Positions 6,310 through 13,204 of a stretch of 17,462 nt of DNA are shown here, in pieces. A model generated the notes under the pieces. That model was given only the letters and a program-made list of their open reading frames with translations, searched no databases and had not been told where the DNA came from. The first letter of the stretch is position 1. Each line of letters starts with the position of its first letter. This stretch comes from JAKVKY01 sp964293585 (GTDB taxonomy: Bacteria; Bacillota; Negativicutes; Acidaminococcales; Acidaminococcaceae): the NCBI GenBank assembly GCA_964293585.1, contig CAXYYS010000043.1, positions 1-17,462 of the forward strand. Direction: 5' to 3'. Both the position numbers and the translations under genes were made by a program.

Positions 6310-6507
6310 ATGGTTCCTAAAATTACCGTTTGTAGCAAATGTGGCTTAAAACCTCTTTTGGTCAAGAAGACCATTTTAGGGTACAGTGATGGGTATGCTG
6401 GTGTTATGGTTGGGTTCCGGTGTCCTGGTTGCGGTAAGACTTCTGAATTGCGGGTTGGTGTTATTAATGCCATTGTTGAGTGGAACACTTTTAATAAGAA
6501 AGGGTGA
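6310..6507 (+). CDS. Lar-like small zinc-ribbon protein (restriction alleviation family)
   Basis: 65 residues, GAGGTG then ATG. It has two CxxC pairs, CSKCG near residue 8 and CPGCGKTSELRV near residue 38, and ends with VINAIVEWNTFN. CxxC...CxxC...(A/N)AIxxWN is the layout of the Lar restriction-alleviation family (Rac prophage Lar modulates type I restriction in E. coli). Many phage members are short and unproven. Here it immediately precedes parA. Its presence next to an ArdC-like protein and a DNA methyltransferase fits a role against restriction, but family assignment is by motif only. Confidence 0.65.
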   Translation: MVPKITVCSKCGLKPLLVKKTILGYSDGYAGVMVGFRCPGCGKTSELRVGVINAIVEWNTFNKKG

Positions 6508-6514
6508 TTGATTT

Positions 6515-7198
6515 ATGAAAGTTATTTCTGTTGTTAATACTAAGGGTGGTACGGGTAAGTCTACGATTGCGGTAAATTTGGCAACGGCGTTGGCCCAGGA
6601 GAAAAAGAAAGTTTTGTTGATCGATACGGATGCCAAACAGGAGTCTTCCTTGTCTTTTATACAGATCCGTAACGAGAACGATAACCTGGCGCCGGTTTCT
6701 TGCGTGGCCATACCTACTAAGTCCATCTGGAAGGATATCAAGACCTACGATAATTTTGACTATATAGTTATTGATGCCGGTGCCGGCGATAATGCTCTTG
6801 TCAGGGCCGCAATCTTATGCAGCTTATACGGTATGCTCCTTATTCCGGTTCAGCCGGCCGCTTATGATTTATGGGCAACAGAAGATACACTGCAAATTCT
6901 TGAGGATTGTCGTACTTATTATGATGATTTTAATCATAACTATTTATTGCTGAACAGAATTAGCAATAATGCCAAGATGCACATTACCGCTGAAAGTAAA
7001 GAGTCTCTAAAAAAATTATGTTCTGAGTATGATCTAAAAGTTTTATCGACCGAACTTCGCGACCGTGTTGCTTATAAGGAAGCTGTGATCGCAGGGATGA
7101 ATGTTTCTGAGTTTGTCGCTCAAAAAAAGGATGCTGCTAAAGCTTCAGAAGAGTTAGCTAATCTTGTTGCTGAAGTTAAACAGATCCTTGGAGATTAA
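6515..7198 (+). CDS. parA: ParA/Soj-type partition ATPase
   Basis: 227 residues. It has the deviant Walker A KGGTGKST (10-17) with signature Lys10, switch I IDTDAKQESS (where chromosomal Soj has DlDpQ), and Walker B IVIDAGAG. The length is that of small plasmid ParA ATPases without an N-terminal HTH (type Ib). It forms ATP-dependent dimers on nucleoid DNA and moves cargo bound by a partner. No ParB homologue is visible; the nearest candidates are the two ribbon-helix-helix proteins at 8464-8902, since type Ib partners are often RHH proteins. Suggests a circular, segregating stage (plasmid-like prophage or ICE). Confidence 0.9.
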   Translation: MKVISVVNTKGGTGKSTIAVNLATALAQEKKKVLLIDTDAKQESSLSFIQIRNENDNLAPVSCVAIPTKSIWKDIKTYDNFDYIVIDAGAGDNALVRAAILCSLYGMLLIPVQPAAYDLWATEDTLQILEDCRTYYDDFNHNYLLLNRISNNAKMHITAESKESLKKLCSEYDLKVLSTELRDRVAYKEAVIAGMNVSEFVAQKKDAAKASEELANLVAEVKQILGD

Positions 7199-7202
7199 AA
7201 TC

Positions 7203-7463
7203 ATGATTAAAATCTTTTATTTAGCATTGATGGTTTTATTAAGCGGCATCATCATGTTTGCTGTGAACATTCATGTTTTTAGTAAAAAGCTTTATGCTGA
7301 CAAGATTTTTATTATTTTAGAGTTGGGACTTCTTTTTGTTTTGTTGTATAGTCTTGATATTTTACGGCCAGGATTGTTGACAGATCCTTTGTGGTATTTC
7401 GGATTACTTGTTTCAGTATTTTGTCAGTTTATGGCTTATAAGCAGTTTTGCAAAAAGGATTGA
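7203..7463 (+). CDS. Small membrane protein, three predicted helices
   Basis: 86 residues from ATG 7203, with GGAG 9 bases upstream inside the end of parA. Three hydrophobic segments are visible: about residues 3-25 (IFYLALMVLLSGIIMFAV), 33-53 (IFIILELGLLFVLLYSLDI) and 61-79 (WYFGLLVSVFCQFMA). The loops are short, and the C-terminal FCKKD is cytosolic by the positive-inside rule. No family recognised. In a phage-like early operon it could be an exclusion or lysis-related protein, which is speculation. Confidence 0.7.
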   Translation: MIKIFYLALMVLLSGIIMFAVNIHVFSKKLYADKIFIILELGLLFVLLYSLDILRPGLLTDPLWYFGLLVSVFCQFMAYKQFCKKD

Positions 7464-7467
7464 TTGT

Positions 7468-7734
7468 ATGTACTGCTATTTGAACTTTAAAGGTGATTTA
7501 GTAAAATCCTGTAAGTTTTGTTGTTTTAATGGTACTGATGAATGTTATCGTCATAAGTGTAATGTTCCCGAATGGTGGCTTTCTCATTGGACGGGATGTG
7601 ATATTGCCATGGCTATTGAAGCTATGGATTTCAATGATGCTAATCCTAATGTGACGCCACTTGCATATTTAAGTAGAGTTGGTTTTTATCAAAAGAAAGG
7701 TAAAACAAAACTTTCTTTTGTCTTTAGAAAGTAA
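7468..7734 (+). CDS. Cysteine-rich hypothetical protein
   Basis: 88 residues from ATG 7468 with AAAGGA 8 bases upstream; the frame is open further 5' but that lies in the membrane-protein gene. Seven cysteines, including CKFCC and CYRHKC, are followed by NVPEWWLSHWTGCDIAMAIEAMDF. The CxxC and CxxxKC pairs suggest one zinc site. No family recognised; it belongs to the run of small early genes. Confidence 0.65.
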   Translation: MYCYLNFKGDLVKSCKFCCFNGTDECYRHKCNVPEWWLSHWTGCDIAMAIEAMDFNDANPNVTPLAYLSRVGFYQKKGKTKLSFVFRK

Positions 7735-7747
7735 CGGAGGAATTAAG

Positions 7748-7888
7748 ATGTCTAATATTCAAGCTGAAGATGAGATACTGAAGCTGTTGAGTGAAAAAAC
7801 TTTAGATGACGCTCTTTGTATCCTGGAAGAAGTACATGACAGGCTGCTTGATGATTTTAAGAATAGGAGTGACAAAGATGGGGAATAA
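7748..7888 (+). CDS. Short helical hypothetical protein
   Basis: 46 residues from ATG 7748, after GGAGG at 7 bases. The protein is acidic and predicted wholly helical (EDEILKLLSEKTLDDALCIL, then EEVHDRLLDDFKNR). Its last 11 bases overlap the following gene, and the ribosome site of that gene lies within it, which supports real translation. Function unknown. Confidence 0.65.
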   Translation: MSNIQAEDEILKLLSEKTLDDALCILEEVHDRLLDDFKNRSDKDGE

Positions 7889-8255
7889 AAAAGTAATCTT
7901 TAATCATACGGCTCATGTTGCACAATGGGATTGGTTATCCAAGCATCCGGATAAAAGTGTTACGGACTGGCCAGGGTGGGCTAACAAAGGTGGGACATTT
8001 AAGCTGACCTTTTCCGGTTGTTTTATGTGCCCTTGTGCCCTTATTCGCAGGGATAATGCTCGTAGTACTGATGGTATTTGTAGGTTCTGTCCTATGGATT
8101 GGGGAATTAAGAAATATTGTTCTTCGGAATGTTGTAATGATAGAAGCCGTTTTTTGTTTGATAAATATTTTTATACCCGTAATCTAAAAAAACGTAGTTT
8201 GTATGCTGCTAAGATTCGTGATCTACCGGTTAAGGAGGATGTTGTATGTGTTTGA
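7878..8255 (+). CDS. Phage-type Cys-rich protein (NHTAHVAQWDW family, unknown function)
   Basis: 125 residues from ATG 7878 (AGGAG 7 bases upstream). The N-terminal AHVAQWDWLSKHPDKSVTDWPGW is followed by a cysteine centre: CFMCPC, ICRFCPMDWG, CSSECC. The C-terminal LFDKYFYTRNLKKRSLYAAKIRDLP then follows. This layout (a Trp-rich start, CxxC...CxxCPLDWG, then an LYxxW...A.KI..LP tail) recurs in uncharacterised proteins of Firmicute phages, as I recall it. A structural zinc site is likely. Overlaps genes on both sides. Confidence 0.7.
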   Translation: MGNKKVIFNHTAHVAQWDWLSKHPDKSVTDWPGWANKGGTFKLTFSGCFMCPCALIRRDNARSTDGICRFCPMDWGIKKYCSSECCNDRSRFLFDKYFYTRNLKKRSLYAAKIRDLPVKEDVVCV

Positions 8256-8461
8256 GATTTAGGATGTATGAGGATGGTCGTGGTTGGAAGTATAAGGTAA
8301 TGAGTGGGATCGGGCCTAATCGCTTTAAGGCCAGATATTGTAAACCGGATAAACCAAAAAGCTGGAAGGGCCTTCATTGTGTCCCTTGGCGGTTAACAAA
8401 CGTTGAAGCTCAGAAAGATTTGGATGCGATTGCAGCCTTAAAAGGCTGGAGGGAGTGCTGA
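8246..8461 (+). CDS. Small basic hypothetical protein
   Basis: 71 residues from ATG 8246 (GGAGG 8 bases upstream, inside the preceding gene). Net positive and Trp-rich (GRGWKYKVM, KPKSWKGLHCVPWR), ending in the helix NVEAQKDLDAIAALKGW. Basic aromatic composition would fit nucleic-acid binding, but no motif is recognised. The next gene's start follows within 3 bases of its stop. Confidence 0.6.
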   Translation: MCLRFRMYEDGRGWKYKVMSGIGPNRFKARYCKPDKPKSWKGLHCVPWRLTNVEAQKDLDAIAALKGWREC

Positions 8462-8463
8462 TC

Positions 8464-8733
8464 ATGATACCGTCTAAACCTAAATTTAAGGATATGAGTG
8501 ATGCGGAGCGTTCTGCAGCTGCAGAAAAGTTTTTAAATGGTGATGGACCTAAAAAAGTTTCCGATATTAAACCTAAACAGGTTGAACATACGAAAATGTA
8601 CAATTTGCCTATTCCTGTTGAAGTTAACGCCCAGGCTAAATATTATGCTTCTCTTGAGGGAATTAGTTTAGCTGAATATTATCTCCAGGCAATTAATGCA
8701 GCCAATGAAAGGAGAAAGAATCGTGGTAAATAA
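8464..8733 (+). CDS. Ribbon-helix-helix protein 1
   Basis: 89 residues from ATG 8464; a GTG nine bases upstream is too close to GGAGG. The N-terminal half (MIPSKPKFKDMSDAERSAAA, then KKVSDIKPKQ) is a flexible linker. The C-terminal half, TKMYNLPIPVEVNAQAKYYA then SLEGISLAEYYLQAINAA, reads as an RHH fold: a beta strand with alternating residues, helix A, a turn and helix B. RHH proteins bind DNA as dimers, as operators or centromeres. With a ParA in the same operon and no ParB, it is a candidate centromere-binding partner. Confidence 0.6.
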   Translation: MIPSKPKFKDMSDAERSAAAEKFLNGDGPKKVSDIKPKQVEHTKMYNLPIPVEVNAQAKYYASLEGISLAEYYLQAINAANERRKNRGK

Positions 8734-8902
8734 GAGTGCTAGAAGTTGTCAAATGGAATGTGTAGTTTTACAGTTGCCGGTTGAGCTTATTAAGAGGATT
8801 AAGAGGCATATCACCCACCAGGAAAATGTTAAAGGCTATATTGAAGAGGCCATATTCGAAAAGCTGGAAAGTAATGACGTGGACAAGGAGAATCTGATTT
8901 GA
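8723..8902 (+). CDS. Ribbon-helix-helix protein 2
   Basis: 59 residues from GTG 8723, with AAAGGAG placed 8 bases upstream; the frame is open further 5' but that part lies inside the previous gene. CVVLQLPVELIKRIKRHITH followed by ENVKGYIEEAIFEKLES is a CopG/Arc-like beta-helix-helix pattern occupying most of the protein. It overlaps RHH protein 1 by 11 bases. Two adjacent RHH genes could be a duplicated DNA-binding function or one regulator plus one partition adaptor. Confidence 0.65.
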   Translation: MVNKSARSCQMECVVLQLPVELIKRIKRHITHQENVKGYIEEAIFEKLESNDVDKENLI

Positions 8903-8927
8903 CCGGTGATAGTAGGAAGGCTGGTGC

Positions 8928-9194
8928 GTGATTTTAATGATTAAACTTCATTGCATGACTCGTTCCATGAAATTATTATCCGGCAAACTTAAAAGAAATA
9001 GGATTTATTTTGTACGCGAAAAACTTTTGGTTGATGCTGGATTTGTTCATGTTAAACCCGGTTTATTTGGAGATGGATACTTTAATAAGGTGGGTGAATT
9101 TTTTTCTGCCAACGCTATTGAAGTATGTGATGATAAATCATTTAACAATATTTTGACGTATAACAAAATAAACCACGAAAAGGAAGGTGAATAG
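8928..9194 (+). CDS. Small hypothetical protein
   Basis: 88 residues. GTG at 8928 fits AGGAAGG (7 bases upstream) better than the in-frame ATG at 8937. The N-terminal part is basic (MTRSMKLLSGKLKRNRIYFV); then VDAGFVHVKPGLFGDGYFNKVGEFFSANAIEVCDD. No family recognised. Its stop falls 1 base before the preferred GTG start of the methyltransferase, so the two are probably translationally coupled. Confidence 0.55.
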   Translation: MILMIKLHCMTRSMKLLSGKLKRNRIYFVREKLLVDAGFVHVKPGLFGDGYFNKVGEFFSANAIEVCDDKSFNNILTYNKINHEKEGE

Positions 9195-9195
9195 A

Positions 9196-10533
9196 GTGGA
9201 TTTTCTTCAGTTATCGTTGGAAGATGAAATCGTGGTTGATAATTTTGCTGGCGGAGGCGGAGCTTCGACCGGCATGGAAATTGCCTTGGGCCGGAGCGTT
9301 GATATTGCCATCAATCATGATCCTGCGGCCATAGCTATGCACAAGGCTAACCATCCTAATACTTTTCATTACTGCGAAAATGTTTGGGATGTTGATCCGG
9401 TACAAGCTTGTGGTGGTAGGCCGGTGGCGCTTTGCTGGTTCAGCCCTGATTGCAAGCATTTCAGCAAGGCCAAAGGCGGGAAACCGGTTGATAAAAATAT
9501 TCGTGGTCTTGCCTGGGTGGCCATTCGCTGGGCTAAGGAAGTTAAACCCAGGGTGATTATGCTGGAAAATGTCGAAGAGTTCCAGACCTGGGGGCCTTTA
9601 CTTAATAATCGTCCTGATCCGGAACACGTGGGCGAAACATTCCAACAATTCATCCATGAACTGGAAGTCCTTGGATATATCGTTTCCTTCAGAACTCTAA
9701 TTGCTGCTGATTATGGCGCGCCTACCACCAGGGAACGGTTCTTCTTGATTGCACGCCGTGATGGAAACGATATTGTCTGGCCAGAACCAACGTATGGAGA
9801 TCCGAGGAAAAACATCTTGGTAAAAAAGGGGAAACTTAAACCTTGGCGTGGCGTGGCTGAAGTTTTGGATTTTAATGTACCTGTACCCAGCATCTTCAAT
9901 CGGAAATATCCTCTTTGCCCGAAAACCATGCAAAAAATCGCTGAGGGGTATCAAAAGTTTGTGGTCGATAATCCCAGGCCTTATATAATTCAGTATCACG
10001 GCGGTCATTTCCGGGGCCAGCAGATTGAGAGGCCGCTTATGACGATTGATGCCAGCAACCGGTACGCCCTGGTAGTACCTTTCATGTATCATTTCTATCA
10101 TACTGGCTGCGGCCGGGAACTTGATCGGCCGCTTGCGACTATAACATCAGCCCAACATTTTGCTTTAGTTGAAGCTTTTCTTATTGAGTATTATGGAAAC
10201 GGCCTGGGCCAAGATGTTACAAGGCCATTGCATACAATCACCACGCATGACAGGTTTGGGCTTGTAACCATAAAGCACCAAGATTATGTCCCGGCCGATA
10301 TTGGCATGAGAATGCTGCTTCCTCGCGAATTATATGATGCCCAGGGGTTTCCGCATAATTATATTATCGACCATGACTATACCGGTAAAAAAATTCCGAA
10401 AGTGCAGCAGGTTGCAAAAGTCGGTAATTCTGTTTCGCCTCCGCTTCCAGCAGCTCTTGTCAGAGCTAATTTGCCGGATATTTGCCAGGCTCACCGGAAA
10501 CGTTATGGATTGTATGCAGATAAATGGGCCTAA
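9196..10533 (+). CDS. C5 cytosine DNA methyltransferase, phage type
   Basis: 445 residues. GTG 9196 is preferred over GTG 9187 because AAGGAAGG sits at 9180-9187. Motif I VDNFAGGGGASTG (14-26) binds SAM; motif IV SPDCKHFS carries catalytic Cys86 in a PDC-K form instead of the usual PPCQ; motif VI is ENVEEF (124-129); motif VIII TTRERFFLIARR; motif X KVGNSVSPPLPAALV. It transfers a methyl group to cytosine C5. No cognate endonuclease is nearby, so it is an orphan enzyme, probably masking element DNA from host restriction. Several FRGQQIERPLMTIDA / RPLATITSAQHFALV-type repeats occupy the target-recognition part (about 270-380). The specificity cannot be read from sequence. Confidence 0.93.
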   Translation: MDFLQLSLEDEIVVDNFAGGGGASTGMEIALGRSVDIAINHDPAAIAMHKANHPNTFHYCENVWDVDPVQACGGRPVALCWFSPDCKHFSKAKGGKPVDKNIRGLAWVAIRWAKEVKPRVIMLENVEEFQTWGPLLNNRPDPEHVGETFQQFIHELEVLGYIVSFRTLIAADYGAPTTRERFFLIARRDGNDIVWPEPTYGDPRKNILVKKGKLKPWRGVAEVLDFNVPVPSIFNRKYPLCPKTMQKIAEGYQKFVVDNPRPYIIQYHGGHFRGQQIERPLMTIDASNRYALVVPFMYHFYHTGCGRELDRPLATITSAQHFALVEAFLIEYYGNGLGQDVTRPLHTITTHDRFGLVTIKHQDYVPADIGMRMLLPRELYDAQGFPHNYIIDHDYTGKKIPKVQQVAKVGNSVSPPLPAALVRANLPDICQAHRKRYGLYADKWA

Positions 10534-10559
10534 TGTTTATTGTCAGGGGTGATTAATAC

Positions 10560-10820
10560 ATGATTATTAAAGACAAAAAATATTATTACGGTGTGTTTGG
10601 CCAACGTATTGCTTTTCTTCGTAAAAAGAAGAATTTATCTCAATCTGATTTGTCTAGGGAACTTGGTTTTAAAAGTACCGGTACTGTTGCAATATGGGAA
10701 ACAGGGCGTAACGGAACTTCTTTCTATAACTTGATTAAGCTTTCTATCCTTTTTGGTGTTAGTGTTGATTGGCTGTTAGGATTAGAACCATTATCGCAAG
10801 ATGATGATCATGATTCTTAG
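10560..10820 (+). CDS. XRE-family regulator 3
   Basis: 86 residues, GGGGTG then ATG. The HTH_3 domain is YGVFGQRIAFLRKKKNLSQSDLSREL... with recognition helix around STGTVAIWETGRNGTSFYNL and the fold-closing VSVDWLLGL. The tail is acidic (DDDHDS). It lies late in the early operon, after the methyltransferase, so it may feed back on that operon or control the genes that follow. No operator can be assigned. Confidence 0.85.
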   Translation: MIIKDKKYYYGVFGQRIAFLRKKKNLSQSDLSRELGFKSTGTVAIWETGRNGTSFYNLIKLSILFGVSVDWLLGLEPLSQDDDHDS

Positions 10821-10846
10821 CTTAGAAAGGATGTGTAATTATTGAT

Positions 10847-11035
10847 ATGGATGCTCAAGAACTAATTAAAAAATTGCATTACATTAACGAAGTTGCAACT
10901 TTCTTCTTTGCAATTTTTCTATTTTTATCTGGTTACGTCCTTGGTCTTTGTCATAAGGCCGGGTTAACCAAAGAGTCGGAGAAAGATAAACATCCTATTA
11001 TTTCGATTATAAAAAGGGGGAAAAAGAAAGTATGA
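10847..11035 (+). CDS. Small single-pass membrane protein
   Basis: 62 residues. ATG 10847 is preceded by AGGA only at about 14 bases, so an in-frame ATT six bases upstream is possible. One transmembrane helix, VATFFFAIFLFLSGYVLGLC (17-36), is followed by a basic cytosolic tail ending KRGKKKV. It overlaps the next gene by ATGA. Function unknown. Confidence 0.6.
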   Translation: MDAQELIKKLHYINEVATFFFAIFLFLSGYVLGLCHKAGLTKESEKDKHPIISIIKRGKKKV

Positions 11036-11514
11036 AAAATTCTTCTGATGATAAACGGGGGTTTTACAAGAAATACATTATCAGTAAAGCTGATGGTAGT
11101 CCTGTTGATCCGAAAGCTGTTTATATGGTTTTACGGCTAGATACTGATAAAGCTGCACGTGCAGCGGCCATTGAGTATGCTATGGTTACAAAAAACCATA
11201 AATTAAAATGTGATATTGAAAATTTGGTTCGTAATATTGTAAAGAAACATAAAGAGGTTTTTGATTGTTCCGAGTTTTTTTATGAGGACATTGATGAATC
11301 GGCCTTTGTCGTTTCCATGGAAAAATATACGGTAGATCAGGTCCTGGGCATTTTCAAAAAGGAATTTGGAATATCTGTTACGATTAACAATCTTAAAAAA
11401 ATGTGGGTAAGTTATGGTGTTGGGCATGATTATGATGGTGAAAAATTGGTGGGGTGGTGGCTTGAAAGTAAACCGATAAAAGGTAGTTGTCCTGTATGGG
11501 TATGTATTCGGTAA
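11032..11514 (+). CDS. Conserved-looking phage hypothetical protein
   Basis: 160 residues; ATG overlaps the preceding stop (ATGA) with GGGGG upstream. The N-terminus GFYKKYIISKADGSPVDPKA followed by VYMVLRLDTDKAARAAAIEYA resembles a short module often found at the start of uncharacterised Firmicute phage proteins (a KY.V.K.DG.PVDP.A.YFVLRLD pattern). The middle is charged and helical; DQVLGIFKKEFGISVTINNL and the Trp/Gly-rich end are distinctive but not assignable. No catalytic motif seen. Confidence 0.65.
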   Translation: MKNSSDDKRGFYKKYIISKADGSPVDPKAVYMVLRLDTDKAARAAAIEYAMVTKNHKLKCDIENLVRNIVKKHKEVFDCSEFFYEDIDESAFVVSMEKYTVDQVLGIFKKEFGISVTINNLKKMWVSYGVGHDYDGEKLVGWWLESKPIKGSCPVWVCIR

Positions 11515-11531
11515 TAAATATGGAGGATAAA

Positions 11532-11771
11532 ATGAAGATTGATAAAACTGAAGCTATTGATGTTTTAATTGTTCTTAGGGATGAACATGAAAAGGATTTA
11601 AAAACTGCACCGGAGTCCTGGCCATTATTTCGTGATTCTGGTGTTGCAGATAAAAAACAGGTCAATGCTTATTACAATCAGCAGAGAAAAGTAATTTTAG
11701 CTTTGGATTTAGCTATTAAGGCTCTTGAAGATAGCAGATGGATTATAAAAAGCTCAAAATCCTCGTTTTGA
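11532..11771 (+). CDS. Small helical hypothetical protein, last gene of the early operon
   Basis: 79 residues from ATG 11532, GGAGG 6 bases upstream; an upstream extension overlaps the previous gene without its own ribosome site. The protein is predicted largely helical: KTEAIDVLIVLRDEHEKDLK, then a loop, then NAYYNQQRKVILALDLAIKALED. It is the last plus-strand gene before a 200-base intergenic stretch with hairpins, so it closes the operon. Function unknown. Confidence 0.65.
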   Translation: MKIDKTEAIDVLIVLRDEHEKDLKTAPESWPLFRDSGVADKKQVNAYYNQQRKVILALDLAIKALEDSRWIIKSSKSSF

Positions 11772-11788
11772 GGCCCCCGAAAATCTCA

Positions 11789-11841
11789 GGTCGATATCTT
11801 TATCGACCGGCCTTCATAAAAACGAATGGCGGGCCATTTTT
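11789..11841 (+). terminator. Two hairpins ending the early operon
   Basis: First GGTCGATA-TCTT-TATCGACC (11789-11808), a perfect 8-bp stem without a T tract; then AATGG-CGGG-CCATTTTT (11825-11841), a short stem with five T. Together they probably end transcription before the toxin-antitoxin promoter. Confidence 0.6.
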
Positions 11842-11909
11842 AGAAGATAAATCTTTTGGCGGTTTCGTAAAATTGATAAGATGTAACTTTTAACATTTTT
11901 AGCAATAAA

Positions 11910-11941
11910 ATATAGCAAGAATATGCTATATATGGTATAAT
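11910..11941 (+). promoter_or_regulatory. Promoter and palindromic operator of the fic operon
   Basis: TGGTATAAT (11933-11941) is an extended -10 with consensus TATAAT. A perfect 8-bp inverted repeat, ATATAGCA-N6-TGCTATAT (11910-11931), covers the -35 position. This is the usual layout of an autoregulated toxin-antitoxin operator; the identity of the binding protein is unknown. Confidence 0.75.
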
Positions 11942-11971
11942 ATTATTATAAGAAATGAGGTGTTTATAACC

Positions 11972-12148
11972 ATGACACAGCTAGAAAAGAATGTTATTTC
12001 CACAGGTAAAAGTTTAGAACTGGAGGGTTTCAGCTTTCCGCCTAATGAACAAGCTGTATGGAACCTAGTAGCGAAAGGTAAAATTTCTGAACGTGATGCG
12101 GTTGAAAAAATCCTTGGTGAACTGCCTCCCGGTTTTGATGAGGAATAA
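11972..12148 (+). CDS. VbhA-type antitoxin of Fic
   Basis: 58 residues from ATG 11972 (GAGGTG 9 bases upstream). The sequence STGKSLELEGFSFPPNEQAV contains the class I Fic inhibitory motif (S/T)xxxE(G/N): Ser14, Glu18, Gly19. In VbhA this Glu pairs with the second Arg of the Fic motif and blocks ATP gamma-phosphate placement. The rest (NLVAKGKISERDAVEKILGE) is the small helical antitoxin body. The stop lies 2 bases before the toxin start, the usual antitoxin-first order. Class I is therefore expected: inhibition by a separate protein. Confidence 0.85.
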   Translation: MTQLEKNVISTGKSLELEGFSFPPNEQAVWNLVAKGKISERDAVEKILGELPPGFDEE

Positions 12149-12150
12149 AC

Positions 12151-12783
12151 ATGGATACTTATTCGGAGAAGGGCATTTTAAAGAATAAGCTTAATATTAA
12201 AGACAAGGCAGTTCTTGATAAATATGAACGTACTCTTTCAAGAGGAAGGATGCTCCAGTTACGTACGAAAAAATTTAAGACTTTTAATTTTTCTACGTTA
12301 AAATCTATTCATAAACAACTTTTCAGGGACGTATATTCTTGGGCTGGTCAGGTCCGCACGGTCAATATTTCCAAAGGACAGATGTTATTTTGTCCTTGTA
12401 ATAATATTGATAGTTTTGCGGAAGAGATTTTTTCCCGCCTTCAAAAAGATAATTACCTTAAAGGTTTGGATCAGGAAAAGTTTTGTTGCAAGGCAGCATC
12501 CTTGTTTGGTGATATCAATGCCTTGCATCCGTTCAGGGAAGGTAATGGACGTGCCCAGCGTGAATTTATATATCATTTAAGCCGGGCCGCCGGCTATGAG
12601 TTGGACTTAAACCTGGCAGATAAAAAGGTTTTCATGGAAGCCTCTATTGATAGTTCTTCCGTTAGTAACGATAAGATGGAATTATTGATGCGCGGGCTTA
12701 TCAAACCTCTTGAAAAAGCAAAAAAACGGAACTTAAAATTAGCACATAAACCCTTGCTTTCTCCGGATAACGAAAGACATTAA
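12151..12783 (+). CDS. fic: Fic toxin (AMP transferase)
   Basis: 210 residues. The Fic core is complete: HPFREGNGRAQR (126-137) equals HxFx(D/E)GNGRxxR, with catalytic His126, Glu130 for Mg, and Arg134/Arg137. The earlier blocks LFRDVYSWAGQVRTVNISKG (58-76) and FCPCNNIDSF form the target-docking flap. Proteins of this class transfer AMP from ATP to a target; VbhT/FicT-type toxins modify DNA gyrase and topoisomerase IV. The N-terminal YSEKGILKNKLNIKDKAVLD block is also typical. No extra domain is fused, so it acts in the same cell. Together with the antitoxin it forms an addiction module. A strong terminator follows. Confidence 0.95.
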   Translation: MDTYSEKGILKNKLNIKDKAVLDKYERTLSRGRMLQLRTKKFKTFNFSTLKSIHKQLFRDVYSWAGQVRTVNISKGQMLFCPCNNIDSFAEEIFSRLQKDNYLKGLDQEKFCCKAASLFGDINALHPFREGNGRAQREFIYHLSRAAGYELDLNLADKKVFMEASIDSSSVSNDKMELLMRGLIKPLEKAKKRNLKLAHKPLLSPDNERH

Positions 12784-12791
12784 ACAAAAAT

Positions 12792-12818
12792 AGCCAGCAC
12801 CTATTGGTGCTGGCTTTA
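12792..12818. terminator. Bidirectional terminator between convergent operons
   Basis: AGCCAGCACC-TATT-GGTGCTGGCT is a perfect 10-bp stem flanked by AAACAAAAAT on the left and TTATTTAT on the right, so it can stop transcription from fic (plus) and from the small-gene operon (minus). Confidence 0.88.
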
Positions 12819-12829
12819 TTTATCGTTTG

Positions 12830-13000
12830 TTAAATTTTTTCCAGTTCGTCCTTATTAAAATCAGCAAACCTGCCATTGATTATTAGCTGGATTTTAAATT
12901 CCCAGGTACATTCCGATACAACTTCCCCAGTCATGCCATAATAGCGACTGTCTTCATTGATAACCTTAGCTGTATCGCCATATTCCAATTCGTCATACAT
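12830..13000 (-). CDS. KOW-like small protein A
   Basis: 56 residues from ATG at 13000 (GGAGG 9 bases upstream; a longer upstream frame has no ribosome site). GDTAKVINEDSRYYGMTGEV is the G.xVxVxxD.xYxGxxGxV pattern of KOW/SH3-like beta folds. It is paralogous to the protein encoded at 13205-13372: compare GDTVQVTNDDSPYYNLVGEV. The two are separated by one unrelated gene. Such miniature KOW proteins may bind RNA, ribosome or polymerase. Function unknown. Confidence 0.7.
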   Translation of the reverse strand: MYDELEYGDTAKVINEDSRYYGMTGEVVSECTWEFKIQLIINGRFADFNKDELEKI

Positions 13001-13004
13001 GATA

Positions 13005-13190
13005 TTATTCCTCCGGTAAAATATAAATTTGTGTTGCCGTACTGGTAGCATAAACAATTACTTCTTTGGCGCCGGCCGTGATTGCTGCTCTTGCTTTTCT
13101 GAGGGCATATTGTTTAGAGCTATATAATTTTCGTGATAAACTATTATAGTCGTCCATGACGATCAAGCTATATACTTCCCTCATCTTCAT
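13005..13190 (-). CDS. Small hypothetical protein between KOW-like paralogues
   Basis: 61 residues from ATG at 13190, with AAAGGA 9 bases upstream; an in-frame TTG farther upstream is less likely. The sequence reads MKMREVYSLIVMDDYNSL, a basic middle SSKQYALRKARAAITAGAKE, then VIVYATSTATQIYILPEE: a beta-alpha-beta-like mini-protein. No family recognised. It lies within the four-gene minus-strand operon with close spacing. Confidence 0.65.
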   Translation of the reverse strand: MKMREVYSLIVMDDYNSLSRKLYSSKQYALRKARAAITAGAKEVIVYATSTATQIYILPEE

Positions 13191-13204
13191 CGGATCGCAT
13201 CCTT

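Noticed and set aside
9211..10101. Several minus-strand open frames opposite the methyltransferase
   Set aside because: Antisense shadows of a gene with all motifs of the C5 methyltransferase family.
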